This document shows positions 5,253 to 6,009 of a stretch of DNA of 6,009 nucleotides, piece after piece; position 1 is the first letter of the stretch, and every line of letters begins with the position of its first letter. The notes below the pieces were generated by a model. It had not been told where the DNA came from. It worked only from the letters and a program-made list of their open reading frames with translations, and searched no databases. Source of the stretch: Candidatus Nitrosopumilus sp. Its GTDB lineage: Archaea > Thermoproteota > Nitrososphaeria > Nitrososphaerales > Nitrosopumilaceae. The position numbers and the translations under genes are program-made. The stretch spans positions 1 to 6,009 of the forward strand of contig JAOUAE010000079.1 in the NCBI GenBank assembly GCA_029861085.1, read 5' to 3'.

Positions 5253-5807
5253 CCAATCCACCAATATTACAATTATTGAAATCAAAACATCCAAAATTAA
5301 TAAAAATCCAAAAATAACAAACAGTAGAACCAAATTCATCACAGATGAATTAAGATTAGAACAAATTGGAATTTTTTGAATCTTCTGAAAACATTACAAC
5401 AACATTTACGTTTCGAAAACCACTGTTTTTAATTTCAAAATTCAATATATTAGATTGAGATATTTTCAACGTCTCAAAAACTGATTCGGTTCGAACAAAC
5501 TCGTCAAAATCACCTTCAAAAATATTTGAAATATTAATCAATGATTCACCCCCATGTTAATAATCAATTAGTTAAACTCCACAAAATAGCAAAATATTAG
5601 AAAAAGATGCATCATATTAGATGTAGGCTGAATCATTAGGCATAATTTGAATTTTATTTGAAATCTCATCAAACATCTTTTCAAATAGTGCGATCATTAA
5701 GAAATTATTTGAACCACCTACGTTAGAAGAGATAACGAATGATGATGAAAAAAAGAAGTTCAACCAATCAAACCCACAAGTGGAATTATCAATCTACGTT
5801 TGTTCAT
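5241..5807 (-). pseudogene. Decayed gene for a secreted, C-terminally anchored beta-rich protein
   Basis: Three minus-strand pieces line up as one ancestral gene. Piece 1 (5807-5760) starts MNKRRLIIPLVGLIG, the front of a signal peptide, and ends at TGA. Shifting one base near 5763 gives piece 2, continuing LNFFFSSSFVISSNVGGSNN and then LFEKMFDEISN. This frame runs to 5356 with internal TAA stops at 5617-5619, 5572-5574 and 5557-5559; the readable stretches include ISNIFEGDF and LNFEIKNSGFRNVNVVVMFS. A second shift near 5360 enters piece 3, with SNLNSSVMNL, a hydrophobic helix (VLLFVIFGFLLILDVLISII) and a VDWKNV end at TAA 5241-5243. Signal peptide, beta-rich domain and anchor recall a family of roughly 190 residues that I associate with thaumarchaea. 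Two shifts plus three stops argue for a real pseudogene. A 61-codon frame from TTG 5541 has a chance-like Shine-Dalgarno (GGGGGTGA) and might still be translated. Confidence 0.75.
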
Positions 5808-5838
5808 TTTAAAAATAATAAAACATAGTAAATTGTGG

Positions 5839-5855
5839 GGTTATAGAAAATAACC
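5839..5855 (-). terminator. Possible terminator hairpin after the Lys/Ala-rich gene
   Basis: GGTTAT and ATAACC form a perfect 6-bp stem around a 5-base loop, 20 bases past the stop at 5875. On the minus strand it is followed by T-rich DNA (GTTTTATTATTTTT). The hairpin is short and archaeal termination does not need one, so the call is weak. Confidence 0.3.
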
Positions 5856-5874
5856 TTCGATAAAATTGAAATGT

Positions 5875-6009
5875 TTAACGTAGAGGCTTTCTTTTAGCTG
5901 CAGTCTTTTTTGCAGGCTTTCTTTTAGCTGCAGTCTTTTTTGCAGGCTTTCTTTTAGCTGCAGTCTTTTTTGCAGGCTTTCTTTTAGCTGCAGTCTTTTT
6001 TGCAGGCTT
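5875..6009 (-). CDS. C-terminal end of a Lys/Ala/Pro-rich, histone H1-like repeat protein (partial)
   Basis: The gene enters from beyond the right edge. The visible 44 codons encode tandem decapeptides PAKKTAAKRK, about three and a half copies, ending KRKPLR and TAA. Half the residues are Lys or Arg, and Pro plus small Ala/Thr make up nearly all the rest, leaving no acidic or aromatic residue. Such tails bind DNA or RNA without sequence specificity and resemble the C-terminus of eukaryotic histone H1, bacterial HC1/AlgP-like tails and known basic tails of thaumarchaeal nucleic-acid proteins. The N-terminal domain that would identify the protein is outside the window. The DNA copies are identical even at third codon positions, indicating recent duplication by slippage or conversion. 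The tail is likely disordered. Cellular role: chromatin or nucleic-acid binding is inferred from composition only. Confidence 0.75.
   Translation of the reverse strand, partial: KPAKKTAAKRKPAKKTAAKRKPAKKTAAKRKPAKKTAAKRKPLR
5881..6009. repeat. In-frame 30-bp tandem repeat array
   Basis: The 30-bp unit occurs at 5911-5940, 5941-5970 and 5971-6000 with no difference. A fourth, edge copy (5881-5910) differs only at its outer end, and nine further bases of a next copy end the window. Each unit holds CTGCAG and codes for ten residues on the minus strand. There are no spacers, so this is not a CRISPR array. Total copy number is unknown because the array is cut by the window edge. Confidence 0.95.

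Noticed and set aside
5651..5812. Open plus-strand frame with acidic, lysine-rich content opposite the decayed gene
   Set aside because: It has no start codon, and the minus strand gives a signal peptide and family-like pieces over the same DNA.
5881..6009. CRISPR-like direct repeats of 30 bp
   Set aside because: The copies are back to back without spacers and are a multiple of three in length, continuous with a basic coding frame.

Overview
The window is AT-rich archaeal DNA. It most likely comes from an ammonia-oxidising thaumarchaeon (Nitrososphaerota, Nitrosopumilaceae-like). The evidence is an archaeal TFIIB end, archaeal TATA boxes about 25 bases before start codons, a tRNA-Leu with a position-37/38 intron, a short single-OB-fold SSB/RPA-like protein, a lysine/alanine-rich tail and several tiny zinc-finger proteins. 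No rRNA, transposase, integrase or CRISPR array is visible, and I see no large undescribed system. The interest lies in microproteins, two damaged genes and a pure in-frame repeat.

Layout. 1-524 (+): the C-terminal third of a transcription factor B, overlapping by one base a 66-residue cysteine-rich protein. 525-861 is a gap with one gene-like remnant on the minus strand (662-823). 862-1497 (+): a five-helix membrane protein of unknown function. 1528-2217 (-): a compact cluster in transcription order: a 40-residue zinc ribbon, a pyridoxamine-5'-phosphate-oxidase-like gene broken by an in-frame TAG where the family usually has Trp, and a 46-51-residue protein. 2326-3018 (+): an exported protein with one C-terminal membrane anchor, divergent from that cluster. 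3094-4338 (-): a VTT/DedA-like membrane protein followed with zero spacing by an HD-domain hydrolase. 4523-4645 (+): a 40-residue C2H2-finger protein. 4690-4790 (-): tRNA-Leu(CAA) with a 16-base intron. 4912-5226 (+): the OB-fold protein. 5241-5807 (-): a decayed secreted/anchored protein gene with two frameshifts and three internal stops. 5875-6009 (-): the C-terminal end of a Lys/Ala-rich protein made of identical 30-bp repeats, running off the window.

Functional themes. Several genes concern information processing: TFB, two zinc-finger microproteins, the OB-fold protein and the basic repeat tail. Others are envelope proteins. At four starts (2217, 2326, 4523, 4912) a TATA-like box sits about 24-28 bases upstream, which predicts leaderless mRNAs. 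Internal operon genes are instead coupled by overlaps, zero spacing or a Shine-Dalgarno motif. The two broken genes may be true pseudogenes or assembly errors; the sequence alone cannot decide.
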